DNA of 64,000 nt from Liolophura sinensis (Eukaryota > Mollusca > Polyplacophora > Chitonida > Chitonidae): positions 37,392,191 to 37,456,190 of the forward strand of contig NC_088302.1 in the NCBI RefSeq assembly GCF_032854445.1, written 5' to 3'. Each line of letters begins with the position of its first letter. Positions within the stretch are counted from its first letter, which is position 1. The translations under genes were made by a program, and so were the position numbers. The notes beneath the pieces are model-generated. The model was not told the origin of the DNA. It searched no databases and saw only the letters and a list, made by a program, of their open reading frames with translations. This document shows positions 13,146 through 26,535 of the stretch, one piece after another.

Positions 13146-13567
13146 TAAAAAGTGTCAACTTAGACGTCCTTAGCCCCTTGGCTTAAACAAAATAAGACCA
13201 ATCGTTCTGAAGGAAAAGGTTTAAACATCAATAAAAAGAATCGAGGCTTTTTGTTCAACATCTGATCCAGATTGCAGCCTCCAGCAATGCAGAAAGAGCC
13301 AGTTGAGCACCCTCTGGCATCACTGATGATGTTTGCCATTACATGACATATCATTTGAGCCTGTTTTTTTTTTGTTCCAGTAGACGAGTCCTTGTCCATC
13401 TGCCTAGAAGATCGATCTTGTTATCCGTCGGCACGCTGACCTTAACACTGTAGATCTGTGGTTTTCTTCACCCGTTGTCGACCTGTTATACATAGAAAAA
13501 GAAAGACGTACATTAGGTAGGACTCTCCGAAGTGAATATACTCCTACCAAGTTCTAACACATAGCGT

Positions 13568-13730
13568 TTACAATGTAAAAGACTACAGCATAGAGGGTAC
13601 AACCAAATCAGCTTCGACAGTGTGATAGTTGGCAAATGGCCACACGTAACCGGTGATACGGTCTCTTGTCTGTTTACGACAGTTAGGTTTTTATTCTAGA
13701 TATTGATGTAAATGCTTAAATATTAGCAAA
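13568..13730 (+). repeat. repeat family D, copy 4
   Basis: GACTACAGCATAGAGGGTAC, ACAGTGTGATAGTTGGCAAA, GGCCACACGTAACCGGTGAT and ACGGTCTCTTGT, then GATGTAAATGCTTAAA. This is the most complete copy and links the other three. Confidence 0.6.
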
Positions 13731-16700
13731 TTACGAGTCTGTTCAATGTATATGTACTGAGATGTTTCAATAATGGGATGGAATATGCTATTATAGAAAA
13801 CTACACTGAACACGTAGTTTTACTCATTTACAGCTATGTTCCGAAATAAATCTAACGGGACTAGAAAACAATTATTATATATTGGGAATAACTCACAGAG
13901 CTACGCTGAACGCTCTTAACAAAAATTCACAAGAATAAGCTGACTAAATACGCAGAAAGTTTATCCGGACGAGCCATCGAAGCAATTTGACAGCAAAGAT
14001 ACCGTGTGAAATAAAAACTAGATAAAAAAACTCATCATATTATGATAGACTGATGTCCTAACTCGACTGGCCTTCTCTGTAAAGTTTGTTCATTCGTAAA
14101 AAAATAAAAATGACTTCAAGTGACAATGGTATTAAAATGCTAAAAACTACTACACAGGGAAAAATCGCAATGGGCACGACAGGATAACTGTGCTTTTTCA
14201 GCAGCAAAACAGAGCAAAAGCACTCTTGGAATATGAATTGCTGTCATTTCAATGACAGATGAATCATATATTCTGATTACAAAGGACAAAAAACACTACT
14301 TCATTGGAATTGTTTTACAGATCACGGTCTTAAATGTAATGGAGTAAGTTTTCCTGATTAAATGGATTTGTCTTTACGAATGCAAATGTAAAGTTCATTT
14401 CTTTGCACTAGTTGCAGAGAACATGGCCAAGATCTGCATTCATTTCCTCGTGCTATCAGCAGGAAAACGCCATAGCTTTTAGTTTTAAAGGATGATGCCT
14501 AAAAGTATAAAGCTATTTTAGCTAGCTTCCTGTGGGAGAATTAGGAATACTCATGAAAACATGGCTTGTAGAGTTAAAGACAGCTTGGACAAGGCTGTCA
14601 GTTGCCATGGACACAGCTTAATAATGCAGCATGTACGGTCCGTCAGCCATGTTATGTTTGAGCTAAAGTGATTAAGATACCAAACAAATCTACGACGGGA
14701 ACTGACACAACATGGGCTGATGGTGTAATGGGATGAAACGTCCGACAGGATGGAATCCTTTTGATGTAGTCAGCAGTAAAACCGATTAGGGACCCTTTTC
14801 ATGCCTATGTCATTTTTGATTTGGCTAAGTAAAGTGTGAGACGCCTGCAATAAAAGGACCGCAAGGTTTAGTACATCGATGTATTTTGAAAACATGCGAA
14901 AGAACATCTCAGGCGCTATGTAGGCAAACCTTTGAACTGAAAATTCCATTAGTTCTTTGTGGCCTGATAGGTTCGTATTAAACAGTGAGTCACGTGAAAT
15001 TTATTTGGAAAGGCACTGGGTTAACGGTTAACATTTTCTGCTCTGAAAGTTACAGTGAGACTGTTAAGTAGATATATCGTTAACTCAAATAACTGAGCTA
15101 GAAATCACTTCGTACAAAGAAGTAACTAATAAGAAAATAAAGTAGCAGATGTATAGCCTGGTTAAATGTATGTCGTTAATATGCATCTCCACTTTTTCTT
15201 AGAACCATTTCAATTTTACACCTCGGGGACTAAACTAAAAATGTCTCTTTACTTTAGAGTGTTTCCTCCCTTTTTTCAGTAGCAGCCCCAACTTGGAAAA
15301 TGTCTCGATCATGTTTGCTCTCTTCCTGCTTTATTACCGAAATGTCTCCATGGCAATTTGTACAAGATCCATTACCATCCTGACACTTCAGAAACATATC
15401 ATGGCGAAAAAATAATGGGATCGCTGCCTGAAAGATCCACGTGGCATTAGGGCTTTCTGTAGGGAGACGTTATCAAGCCAATAACGAGAGTAACATGTGC
15501 GGATCAGACTGCGGTAATGAAATTAACAGATTGGCACTCGTTTAACAACTGCCGGCTTGGGTTCTAGGCCATATCGAAAAATACTTGACTCGCGCAATTA
15601 ATGTTCGGCTTCAATTCTGAAGCCGTTAGCTGTGAGAGTTTTTTTTACTCAATTCGATACAATTGAAAACATCCAGGTTAAGATTAAGATATTTGCTACG
15701 GAAGCCCCAAGCCACACTTCAACCTTTGCAGATCTCAATTGCTGCGGGAAACAAGTTATACGGTCGATCTAACAGAAGTCAGTATCAGCAAAATTTATTA
15801 TGCATACATCCTCCAAGAACAAAGCCAAATTGTTTTGAGATTTAGTGGCCTCTGAGAGCTTATTGTTTCAAGCAGTAAATTTAACCAGACAGGGTTAAGT
15901 TGCAACTTTCTAGAGCTATGGTATGATGTAAAACAATTTTGGGCTGAATAACCATCTCTCTTTTGCGTGCCTATGGCGAGTTTATTTAGTTATGAGATAA
16001 CATACTCAGTCTGAAAATGAAAATATAATATGAATTGCAGCTTGTGAAACTGATCGAGGCCATTTTAGTTGAGTAATTGATGCCATTTATCAATTTTCCC
16101 GGTTAGCTCCTTAGCATTAAGGCATCTGAAGAGCAAGGCGTTTACTTAAAGCATATCTTAAAAATGCAGTGCATCCATCGCGATTCACTAGACATGCATG
16201 CCTTGCCTATACTCCCAGGCAGTTTTAAATAAAGGCTCAGTGACTGTTAATTGCCATTGTGTTTACCTGGATTTGTTTCACTCGGACTTTCGATCTCTTT
16301 TTTAATTAGTAGGTCCGTACAGTTTATTACTGTGGAATAATCAAAATAAATTTGAAATTGAGGCAAATCACAGTACAATCAAATAAATGAACATTTATCT
16401 TTTTAAAACAATGTATATTACCTGACTATGGTTTGCAAATTGCGGACCAAAAATCTAAATTTTATCTTCCCTTACATGGTGAAGTAATTTACATTTGCTC
16501 TCAAATGTATTGAAACTTAGGTATTTTAATTGATTTAGACAGATAAATCTGAATTTCTAAAATGTATTTTCACAATACACTCGTGGCCATATACATTATC
16601 TTTCCTTTCCTTGCAATGCTTCTAAATACTCAAAATCAAATAGAACAAAACGGACATTTTTTCGGCCCTACAATCAAATTTAGACACATCCGTAAAGTGC

Positions 16701-17154
16701 CCTAGTTTGTCGGCGCTCTCGTACATTTATACATTATTAAGAGCGAGCCGGTGTAGATGACGGCTTAATGAGGTAGATCTCCGGACTCGTACGTGTGGAG
16801 AGATCTGGCGTTGACGTGTTGGCACTCTGGCGCCCCTCTTGCATCTTACCCGTTTGATACGTCCACTAACGGGGCTCTACCACAAACACCATCATTGCCA
16901 GGCTGCACGCAACAACGACGCCCAACAGAAACTCACATCAGGACAAGTACGGTTCTAGCACCATTAAATCGCATGCGTGCACCGGTCTTGAAACTTGAAC
17001 ATTCCCACAGGTGCAGATGGTGTTCATCGGTGCACAGAGATTAATGGCAGCATTTCAATAAACACCAGTGACTCAATGTTCACCCTCTGGGAGATTTGAT
17101 GCGTTAAGCCCAAGACTGGGTTTTGAGAATGAAAGGGAAACGGATGCTCACAAC
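13731..17154. other. no recognisable gene
   Basis: About 3.4 kb of AT-rich sequence with short open frames on both strands. I found no conserved motif, splice-bounded exon or known repeat. Confidence 0.5.
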
Positions 17155-17500
17155 GTACATTTACGTGCTTTTACATTTAAGCATACTAATATTAAATTTG
17201 TTGAATAGAAATACATTTAAGCATACAAACATTAAGTGTGTTAAATGCACACACAATAAGCATAAAATATACAAACATAATGTATTTTACGTACGCATAC
17301 GTTTAAACACACAAACATTAAGGGTGTTTACTATATAAACATTAAGTGTGTCAAGCATACAAACATTTAAACTTACACACATTAAGTGCATCACGCATAC
17401 AAACATTTAAACTTATACACATTAAGTGTATTAAGCATGCAAACATTTAAGCATACAAACATGACGTGTGTTAAGCATACAAAGCGTGATTAAGGCGCAC
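17155..17500 (+). repeat. degenerate tandem repeat, CATTTAAGCATACAAACATTAAG type
   Basis: The words CATTTAAGCATAC, ACAAACATTAAGTGTGTTAA and CATACAAACATTTAAACTTA alternate for about 350 bp. The best-preserved copies are at 17340-17470, with a repeat unit near 50 bp there. It lies just upstream of the reverse-transcriptase remnant. Confidence 0.8.
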
Positions 17501-17818
17501 AAGAGTGCGAACTTATAAACTATCATGGGCCACAATTTAAACAATAATTTACGCGCTTAAGATATCCTTGCTTTTATAGTTATTTGTTTTGTTGTCGTAA
17601 TTGATTTTGCGAGTACTGAACTGGAAAGTCCCCTCTGCTTGACCATTGTTATGGAAGTGTTTTTTGTTTGCTTGCTTCGGTGTTGTGACCAACTGCCAAA
17701 TATCACAATTGAATAGCCCATGCTATACGGGAACCGAGATAACACAGTCCACTAAACACAAGGAACATGACTGTCCAGTACATGACCTACCCTCTTCGTC
17801 GCCATACGTCAGGCCAGA

Positions 17819-18290
17819 TTGTTCTCATTCACTAAACGTTATATTGATGATCTGCTGGCTTTAAACGTTCCATATATAGCAAAGGTTGTGAAAGATATTC
17901 ATCCACCTTGGCTGGATTTAAAGGAAACCACAGACACTCCAGGTTATGCAGCTTATCTACACCTATATTTGTACAAATATCAAAACGGTTTCCTCTCTCG
18001 TAGACATTACGACAAAAGGGATAGTTTCAATTTTGACATTGTAAATTATTTTTACTTCGACAGCAATATACCGAAGGGCCCTGCATACGGCCTATACATT
18101 TTTGTAGAATTGGCCAGATCCTGCGTGTTGTGTGATTTCAAACAACGTCACAAGTTATTACTACCTTACCTAGTGTGTCAAAGTTAATCCATCAAATGCC
18201 TTCACCACAAGTTTCTTAAGTATTACAATGAGCATATTTCTCTTGTAACTCAATATGGACAGAACGTCCGGAATTTCTGGCGTTCTGCTT
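17819..18290 (+). pseudogene. reverse-transcriptase fragment (YIDD type), 5'-truncated
   Basis: The frame from 17819 to 18187 gives a Tyr-Ile-Asp-Asp-Leu-Leu box about 9 residues in, the catalytic YxDD motif C of reverse transcriptases. It is followed by YDKRDSFNFDIVN and DSNIPKGPAYGLYI. This combination marks a very common invertebrate retroelement ORF family in which the stretch reads YDKRDDF-F-IVNFPF...SNIP...AYGVYI. After a stop at 18185-18187 the homology continues in another frame (LHHKFLKYYNEHISLVTQYG) to about 18290. Everything upstream of the YxDD box, including motif A, is absent. So this is a truncated, frameshifted remnant. I am sure it is retroelement-derived but do not give it a formal clade. 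Confidence 0.8.
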
Positions 18291-18299
18291 TATGATTGT

Positions 18300-20365
18300 G
18301 TCTAATTCCACTTATCTCGGGACTAGGAATTGTATACTCATCGTAATGAATTAGATCACCCCGTTATATATGAATAGTTGCAACCAAAGCGCAACGGAGA
18401 TACATATTTTGTTGTCGATAAGTTATATCGTAGCATGGTACACAATTTAAACACTGATTTCACTCAGTCGCCTAGAACATACCAATCTGTTGACTGCTTC
18501 TCTTTGCGTGATTCCGTGCTACTTTCGTACTTTAAATACTTTCTTCCATGTAGTTCTTTGGTGTTATATGTCGTTTTTGGGAATTACTGACCTCGAACGT
18601 CCTTATTGGTTGACGGCTGGTATGCGAATGTCAGTTTCGACGCATAGATACGTAATAACATCAAGTATCAAGACTGCCGATTTTAAAGTTCTGCCAAGTA
18701 TCCAGTATCTTCTAAACAGCATAACAATATACATCGTGCAATGTTGTGTTCATGATATTTTGTTAAACAAGAGCGTAAACATTTCATTTGGCATGAGCTA
18801 TCAAAAGGTATTGGAAAAAACGTATATGGCAGTATTTAAACAATTCTAATTTAGTTCAGACTTTCCTTAGGGAAAGCGTAAATTTGCGCTTAATCCGTAA
18901 ATTGTTTTTCCCCTCTATGGTCAAAAAGGTGTTTTAAGATCCAAGGTGATATTAACAGATTAAACTGTAATCGTTGGGGCAATACAGAACTGATTTAAAC
19001 TCAGAATGGATTAACTAACCTCAAAGAGCAACGAGATGTCCTTAGGTGCTTGTCTATGCTCCACTCTATTATCGCTTTGGGTTTAGCGTTGCTTTGAACA
19101 TTGTTTTAGTCGCATGCATAGTTCGTCACGTATAACCACAATACAAAACCGTTTGGCGTGCAGGCAAAACACACAGCCAAAGCAGTTTACCGAAATACAC
19201 ATTACGGATGTTTCAAATACGTTAAAGGGTATGCCGTAAATTTAATAGATAATCTGCACGTGAATTCCTGCAATAAGAGAAATAATATTTTGAAAAAAAA
19301 CTATATCGGAACAGCTGGTATTTTGTTATTAGTTTAGGTGAACCAAAAGTAATACCTTTCACAAAGTATCAACCTCGTTCTTGCACGTGTTACACTTCAA
19401 AACACTAAAATAGTTCCAAAACTTTAAATATGATCAGGATAATGATATTTCAAACTTTAGGTACATTAAACACAATAAATAGCACAGTTACGAGTAAAAT
19501 ACTTATTGAAAGACTTACAAGGTATATTCTTTATCAATGCAGAAAATTTGATTATTGAATTTGGATTTGGTCTCCAGTATTGCCTCTGAAAATGAAATAC
19601 TGTAAATGGGGAGGAGAGTCTTTGCTTTATTAATAGGTTCAGCGTTTCGGCAAACGTTCTTGTTTTTACTTGCATGTTTTGCTGTTAACATTTCATTCCT
19701 ACCCTTGTGGCAAACCGTGCTTGTCGCCAGTGAAATATGTTCTGCAAGTATGTATGATTGAATGGTCAATACATCCGCATCGCCAGTTTACGCATTGCAT
19801 CATAAACAAACCTGTTCAAACAGTTGCACACATGCTGATGAATAACTAATTTTCATTACATCCTTGATTATTCTTACCATCCTGTAAGAAAAAAAAATCA
19901 AACACTGAGTCAACCATCCTTAAGGTTTGAATAGTGAACAGTTTGTTGATGATATCCATCTTCTAGTTCTTTCTGTGTTTCCCTACATCGATTTTTAAAT
20001 GTCAAACAATGAACAAAAATTGAAAGACTCACCAGTCTTTGAAATTGTATTGATTTGTCGCCAGTGTTTAGTAACAATGTTTGCTTCGGAGCAATAGTAT
20101 ATCCAGCCTTGGTCCAGCGACGCACGAGAGTTCAATCTTCGCATTCCACAGAGAATTTGCAGGTTATTCTGTTTTCAATGTCCGCATGGCGTTGGCGATA
20201 AAAAATCCTCAGTGACATTCGTAAGATCGTTTATGTAGTCTTACTTTCTTTGAAGACCATTCATCTTCACTGATATGGCGTGATAGATACACTCGGGAAA
20301 GTTTGTCAGTAACGTGCCGAATGTCGTTTGTGTACCCTCAGGAACCTTAGTTTCCATTAAACTGG
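18300..20365. other. no recognisable gene
   Basis: A 119-codon frame (plus, 18490-18849) sits downstream of the RT remnant. It has no motif I can tie to that element or to any family. The rest is AT-rich with short frames. Confidence 0.45.
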
Positions 20366-20368
20366 CTA

Positions 20369-20410
20369 TCATCGTATAAGTGAAAATACCTTGAGTAAGG
20401 TGTGAAACCA
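20369..20410 (+). repeat. SINE fragment
   Basis: ATCGTATAAGTGAAAATACC, TTGAGTAAGGTGTGAAACC is the SINE body just upstream of where the tail would be. Confidence 0.6.
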
Positions 20411-20417
20411 AGAATTA

Positions 20418-20448
20418 CATCAAATCAAATCAAATCAAATCAAATCCC
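20418..20448 (+). repeat. (ATCAA)n microsatellite
   Basis: About five tandem ATCAA units directly follow the SINE fragment. It may have grown from the SINE tail motif CAATCAAAT. Confidence 0.85.
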
Positions 20449-21940
20449 TTTACTTCAATGCAAATCCAATCCTACGTATAGTACACGTTGCCAGAATCCT
20501 CTTTATGCAAATCACCTAACATCTGTTTATTTGATTGATATTTTACTCCGTACTCAACAATATCTAACGTATACGAAGGCGACCAGCAGTGTGGTGGTAG
20601 GTAACAAGGCAGGATCTACCATGCCGTCCAGTATGAAATTGCTTATCAAGCACCAGCACACAGAGGATTCATTTCCTATGCTCTGTCGAATATCATTTGC
20701 ATCCTAAAAACACCCTTAGTATGAAGATACTATTGGATTTCTTGACGGTTGAACTCTAGCACCGAACATAATTATCCGCAACAGCCTCATATATCTTGCA
20801 AGGCATCGTCATTGTTTTATTGTTTATCTGTGACTATCTAAATAAATGTGATGCTGATATGTCACAACCAATTTATGGCGTGCATTTGGCGTTTCACCGT
20901 TGGGACAGTTACCTGCATAAAAATGAATGAAACCAAGCTAAAATACAACTTTACAGCTCTCTGGTCGTTTCTGCAAATTTACGAAATAAATGTGAACATA
21001 AATGCTATTAAGAAGTAAAAAAAAACCCAAAAGCAAGGTCACCAGATAGGCCTGGATTTTATGATATAGACACATTTTTTAAAATATAATACGTCAAAAT
21101 AAAATTGTAAAAAAGCTGGAACTTTATAACTCTTGAGAATTCACGAATGTGATTGTCATGCTCACATATCCTTAAATAATCCGCCCAAAAGAAAAAGAAA
21201 AAGCCTTTCACAATCCCAGAATTTTGTCTGACAGACATGATTAATCAGTTTTAGCCAGATTAGAGCTGTATTTTTACGCGACCGTTAAATCGTTACACGA
21301 AATGTCAGGTAAGTTTGTGGATCATATGCATGGAAATTTCGCAGGAAGTCCTCTTTGAAAACAGAATTTCTTCATGACTGTGCGAATCGATGTGATTTCA
21401 ATTTCGCTTAAATCAGCTATGTGGAAACTAGTTGGTGTAAAGTCTTAATTCCGTAGTAAATCCCCGAGCAGTAATTATTGTCCCGTAACGATTACTTATT
21501 GACCGCCATGCTTGAGAATAAAAAAAGCAGCCTCCTGTACTTTAGGCTTATGTTTAATGCTTCGGGACAATTACTATGTAATGAAGGTGTATTGTGCTCT
21601 GCATTTTCGCCGGAAACCCACATTCCCTGAAGTCATGTTTACTATCAAGTACAGTACAGCTTCAGAAATACTTTTTCATCACATTTATGTCAAGAATTGG
21701 TGAAGAGAACGTCTAGAGAAAAAAGAATCACAGCATTCTCTTTGTACCCGCCTTGACCACATATACCTGCAACTCTGCCAGTTCCTGTCAACGCAAACTG
21801 ACACGGACAATGACACTGTACCGACTATCCTGTCACTACTTTACTTTCATTTTTATTCTCTCGTAAAGCGAGGAAGAAAGGGATTTGTCAAAGAGATAAG
21901 AGTTGGCTTCGGGAAAAATTCCTCGTTTTGTCTAAAACAA

Positions 21941-22012
21941 TATTTATTATTTATTTATTTGATTTGTGTTTTACGCCATACCCAAAGAATATTTAATTTA
22001 TACGACAGCGGC
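21941..22012 (-). repeat. SINE tail and proximal body, antisense
   Basis: TTATTTATTTATTTGATTTG, TGTTTTACGCCATACCC, AAGAATATTTAATTTATACG and ACAGCGGC. The tail lies on the left, so the element points left on the minus strand. It is cut off where module P begins. The copy at 35789-35850 has the same position relative to module P, so the insertion may predate the duplication. Confidence 0.75.
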
Positions 22013-22049
22013 TCTAAAACTGCTCTTTTCATGAGTATCATGTCATAGT

Positions 22050-22510
22050 GCACGTGCACCAGTTGACCACACTCTTCTATAACCCTGCCATTTCCTGTTT
22101 TACGAAAATGGCATTGATCCTGTAATTGTTTTGACTATTCTTTTTCCATTCCAACGGCAAAAGACCTTTATTTGAGTCTGGCATTGCTGTCCTTACAAAG
22201 GCGGGGAGAAACTGTTTTGTCGGAGGGAGAAAAATTAGCTTCGGGACATCCGTAGTTTTATTCTTAGTTGTAAGCTTATATGGGATGAAAACATACTTTG
22301 GAAGTTAGCACCTTCCCGAATGCCCGGTTCTATTATTGAGGGTACAACGGCCGGGCTCGTCGGACCTTTAGGTAACAAGAAACAAGAAGAACTGACTTGA
22401 GGGAATCAGGTCAATCGGGGGAGTGGGAAGGGTAATTTGTTCAGGCAGAATCACTACCCAACGGTCTCGTCCTCCGACTGACTAGCTTGAGGACAAATAC
22501 ATCCAGGATA
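22050..22510 (+). repeat. cluster module P, copy 1
   Basis: The diagnostic words are GACCACACTCTTCTATAACC, GTTTTGACTATTCTTTTTCC, AACGGCAAAAGACC and GAACTGACTTGAGGGAATCA. They occur in the same order in the other P copies. Confidence 0.7.
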
Positions 22511-23109
22511 AGAAGGAAAAAACGCCGAACACTGCTTAAAGAAAGTTCTCCGCAAAAATGGAGTTTGTGCTTGAGGTAAGGTACTACAATACCTAGGTGC
22601 TCAAAGATATCAGAATTGCGTTAAAGAGTTCTCAAGGAGAGACTGCTGCAGTAGTGATTGCAGAGACACTTCACATGAGGTAGACCGCCTTTTTTCTCTG
22701 AAACGCTCCACTGACAACTTTTCGACGCTAATATACTATCTTTATTTGACAAGCAAAAATATTGTATTCAAAATGTATGTGTTCCAGCAGACTTGGTTGC
22801 AGATTGGCTTACCAAACCCCTAAGGTATCACAATGAACAAAAATTACGACCAAAAAAAAAATAACAAAAAAAAATAAAACAACAACAAAAAACCCCCAGA
22901 AAAATGTATGCAATCCGAAAGCAAATAATTCCATTGGTACCCTGTTTTTTCGTTTTCATTTCTACGGACAAAATGTAATCACTTCTGACATTGTGTGGCT
23001 ACTTTTTAAAATCCAAATTTCACAATGGGAAAATTGTAACTGCTGCACTTTTTGTGCTGCCTACATTGTATTCGGTACATTACTCATTCTTGGACGTAAA
23101 GCTAAGGTT

Positions 23110-23480
23110 AGAAAATATCTCAAGAATTTCATATTAAATGCATCGTTTCCCACACAACATTTTGTCATGTATTGGTCCGGTTCCAGTGGTTATGCCAAGG
23201 CAATTTCTTCACTATCATGTCCAGGATAACAAGGCTCGCTCTATTCGGAAAGAGGATGGACTGTGTGACTTTAATATCCCTTTCAATTGTCATCTCATAC
23301 ATCACCGATGGCATTGCATCCCGTATCTCTGTGGCGATGGCATGCCCCTGTCCCACCGTTGATAATCCACGCTGTATGCTCTTTCGAAGGGTGCAAACAG
23401 ATTGGGTTGCGTAAAGATTAGGTTAAAAGGTCTAAGTAGCAGAACACCTCATATATAGAATAAAAACACACTATTAGAAT
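23110..23480 (+). repeat. cluster module R, copy 1
   Basis: CCGTATCTCTGTGGCGATGG, CCTGTCCCACCG, CAAACAGATTGGGTTGCGTA and ACACCTCATATATAGAATAA match the R consensus (TGGCGATGGCATTCCCGTGT ... GATTGGATTACAAT ... CTCATAAATAAAATAAA). Confidence 0.65.
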
Positions 23481-25204
23481 TCCTATGAATTAAAGCACGA
23501 GTAATGTGTTCTTTTATCATATCTCGTAAGAAACATTTTAGGTATTCGCAAATCTGCAAGAGTGCAGGATAAAATGCTTATGTAGGTACCACTGCCAGAA
23601 TACAGCAATACAGCAAAATTCAAGCAAAGCTACAAAATTAAAATGTTTTGCTCTATACAGTTTAAAATTGTACACTCAATTTTTACTGACGAACAAAGTT
23701 CTAACAACGATTTGAATTCTTTTATTTTCTGATTTTGGCTTTTTCAGTGCTTGCAATTTAGGACCTTATTCTGTCTATGACCTTATATGCCATTTATCGA
23801 TGTCTTCTTTTTTACTAAATAAATAATCCTAAAACCTGGCAAATAGATTTGACTTTGGTACACGAACGAAAAGTACAAACAAAATATGTTCGAGCCAATG
23901 CTGTTTTTATCGTTCTCCCATTAAATATAAATGTACCAAGTACTTTGTATTATTTTTTCTAAATTTTTAGCGAATGCATATGTACACTTACCGCTGGGAA
24001 ACACTGTTTTTGGATTAAAAAAAAAACAAGCCGACAAAGAGATGATGTAAACCAGCTCACCGTATGGATTGTAGGTTTTCATGGTCATTTATCTGCTTTA
24101 ACATGCCAGTAAATTGTAGAGGAAGATATCTTCCTTGTTTAGCCCATGCATTAAATAAGTAAAGTATGTTTGCCCCTTGACAATTGAAACAATTTAGCCA
24201 TGGGAATGTTTCTCGGCAGGTTTGCAGTGTAGCGGGACTTTTTTTTATTGAATTTGCCATAGCAATATGTAACAGTAGTATATAGTATATAACTAGTATA
24301 TAGGTTAACAGTTCTCAGCCTTGAATTTTTGCCATGAAACATTTTTGCTATGGTCTGATAACTAGTGCACTGTTTTGAAACAATTTCGGCGATGTCTCCC
24401 CTCAGGCGTCTTCTTTCCAATTGGAAGACAGCTGCACGTGATAGTGTAGCTTACAATATTAATGTAGACATCCTTCATGACAGTTTTAGTATTTTCACGG
24501 AGGTAAAATTATTGTCACAGATTCTGTCTTTCAGTGAATCTTCCCTGCTTCTTAATTTGATTCTTTATCTATTTTCAGTGAGGATGACCAAACGCTGATA
24601 GTCACTTAGATAATATCACTCGGGAACATACAGCATATATATGTAGCATTCGAAAAGGAAATAGAAAAATCGTTCATTAACCGATTTCGTAATCCCTGTA
24701 GTTTGTGTGACATACCGTCTCAATTATTAGTCTGTTTTAGGCAGATAAGAGCTGCTACGCCCCAGTCAAAATCATTAAAGAATTGCCAGCTGATTTACTG
24801 GAGTGAGTTTTACAGAAGGCTGTGTTTGTGAAAAAAACAAAACAGTTTTGATGTTGTGCGAGTCGGTGTGATTTCATATGTCGTAAATCATCTACCCGGG
24901 AAATAGTCAGTGTGTAGTCTTATTTCTGTCCAAAAATACCCTGCTAATAATTATAGTCCCATAGCGATAACTTGTTGATCTCTATGTTTGTACATGTCAA
25001 AAGCGCCATGCATGACTTAAGGTTTAATTTTTAATGTATGATGGAAACATATTCTACTCTGCATGAGCGAGACATGTTCCACTGGGAAGACAGCATTTGA
25101 CTACAACCAAAATGGTGAAATGGTATAGTATCACACTTTTATCGTGAACTGGAGAAAAGAACGTTGGCAAATAAAACAAAACGGAATCACAATATACACC
25201 TTGG

Positions 25205-25650
25205 GCTCGCCCTGACCACTTGACCAGACTTTTGTGCAAGTTTGTTATTTCCGGGCGGAAGAAACTGTCATTGAGTCTGGAATGGTTTTGAAAATCCTGT
25301 TACTGTTGGAACGGTAAAAGACCCTTCCCTTTAGTCTGGATTTGCAATCGTTACAAAGGCAGAAGAAAATGATTTGCTGGAGAGATAAAAGATGGCTTTG
25401 GGACATATCTCCAGTTTTGTCCTTAGTTGTGATCGTGGGAGGGGTGAAAACGCACTTTTGGAATTAACTCCACACCAAGTCTACAATGGCCGGGCCCGTC
25501 GGACTTAGATAACAAGAGACAAGGAAAGGAACTGACTGGCTATGATCTGGTCAAGTAGGGACGTGGAAAAAGTAACTGGTGGAGACCAAACCACTATCCG
25601 AGACTCAGTCGCTCCGATGAAAATGCTTACAGACAAATACACCAAGATAC
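25205..25650 (+). repeat. cluster module P, copy 2
   Basis: CCACTTGACCAGACTTTTGT, GGAATGGTTTTGAAAATCC, AACGGTAAAAGACCCTTCCC and AACAAGAGACAAGGAAAGGA occur in P order. Confidence 0.7.
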
Positions 25651-26535
25651 TCAAATACGATGCTATATATAATACAAATGAACAGGAGACATTGATGTGG
25701 AATACATAGCATATCCGCCTCCAGGTTCGTGAAGCTATGAATACTGAATTAGTCTGTAAAAATGCACATTGCGCATGAGGAAAGGTGCTGGAATAGCGAC
25801 ATGCTGTTGTAGATATCAGTATTGGTGCCCCGACCTGTCAAGGACGAAACATTATACAGTACTCAGCCTAAATAAACGCAAAACATGGTTGCCTGGGCTT
25901 ATTCTCTAAACACACGACTGAGTACGTTAAACGGTAATTTGTCATGCTTAATATACTCCATACGATGAAATGAATCTATGTGTCAAAAGCCTTTCGTATA
26001 CCAGCTTTCAACCAACTTTGCAGGTCAACAATCACAAGGTCAATCCCGAAAGCGACGTTTAACACAAACTACCAAAAAATTAAAAAAGTACATAAAGTAC
26101 GAAAATGGGACGAAATCATGCAAAGAGACAGAAACAGGTTTCAGTAATGTGGTGAAGGCACAGGATATATTCTAGGTGACTGAGTGGAAGCATTATTCAA
26201 TTTGTGTACCATGCTGGAATGGAAGTTGTCGATAACAAAGTTGTTTCTCGGCTACGTTTTGATTGCAACTGTTCATATATCTAACATGGTAATCGAATTC
26301 AACACGATGAATACAAATCCCCCATTTCGGGATAAGCGGAATTAGACACAATCATACAGCACAGTGTCAGAGATTCTGTACACTGCCCATGTTTACTTAC
26401 TGAAAGCTCTTTTTAGTTTAAGCAGGGTTCCGTTGTAAGTTGACTCATATCAGCGGAGGCATTAAACTAATTCCGTGATTTACTAAAGCTTTGAGGAGCA
26501 ACATTGAACAGAAATTACGAACAAAAAATGCCTAT

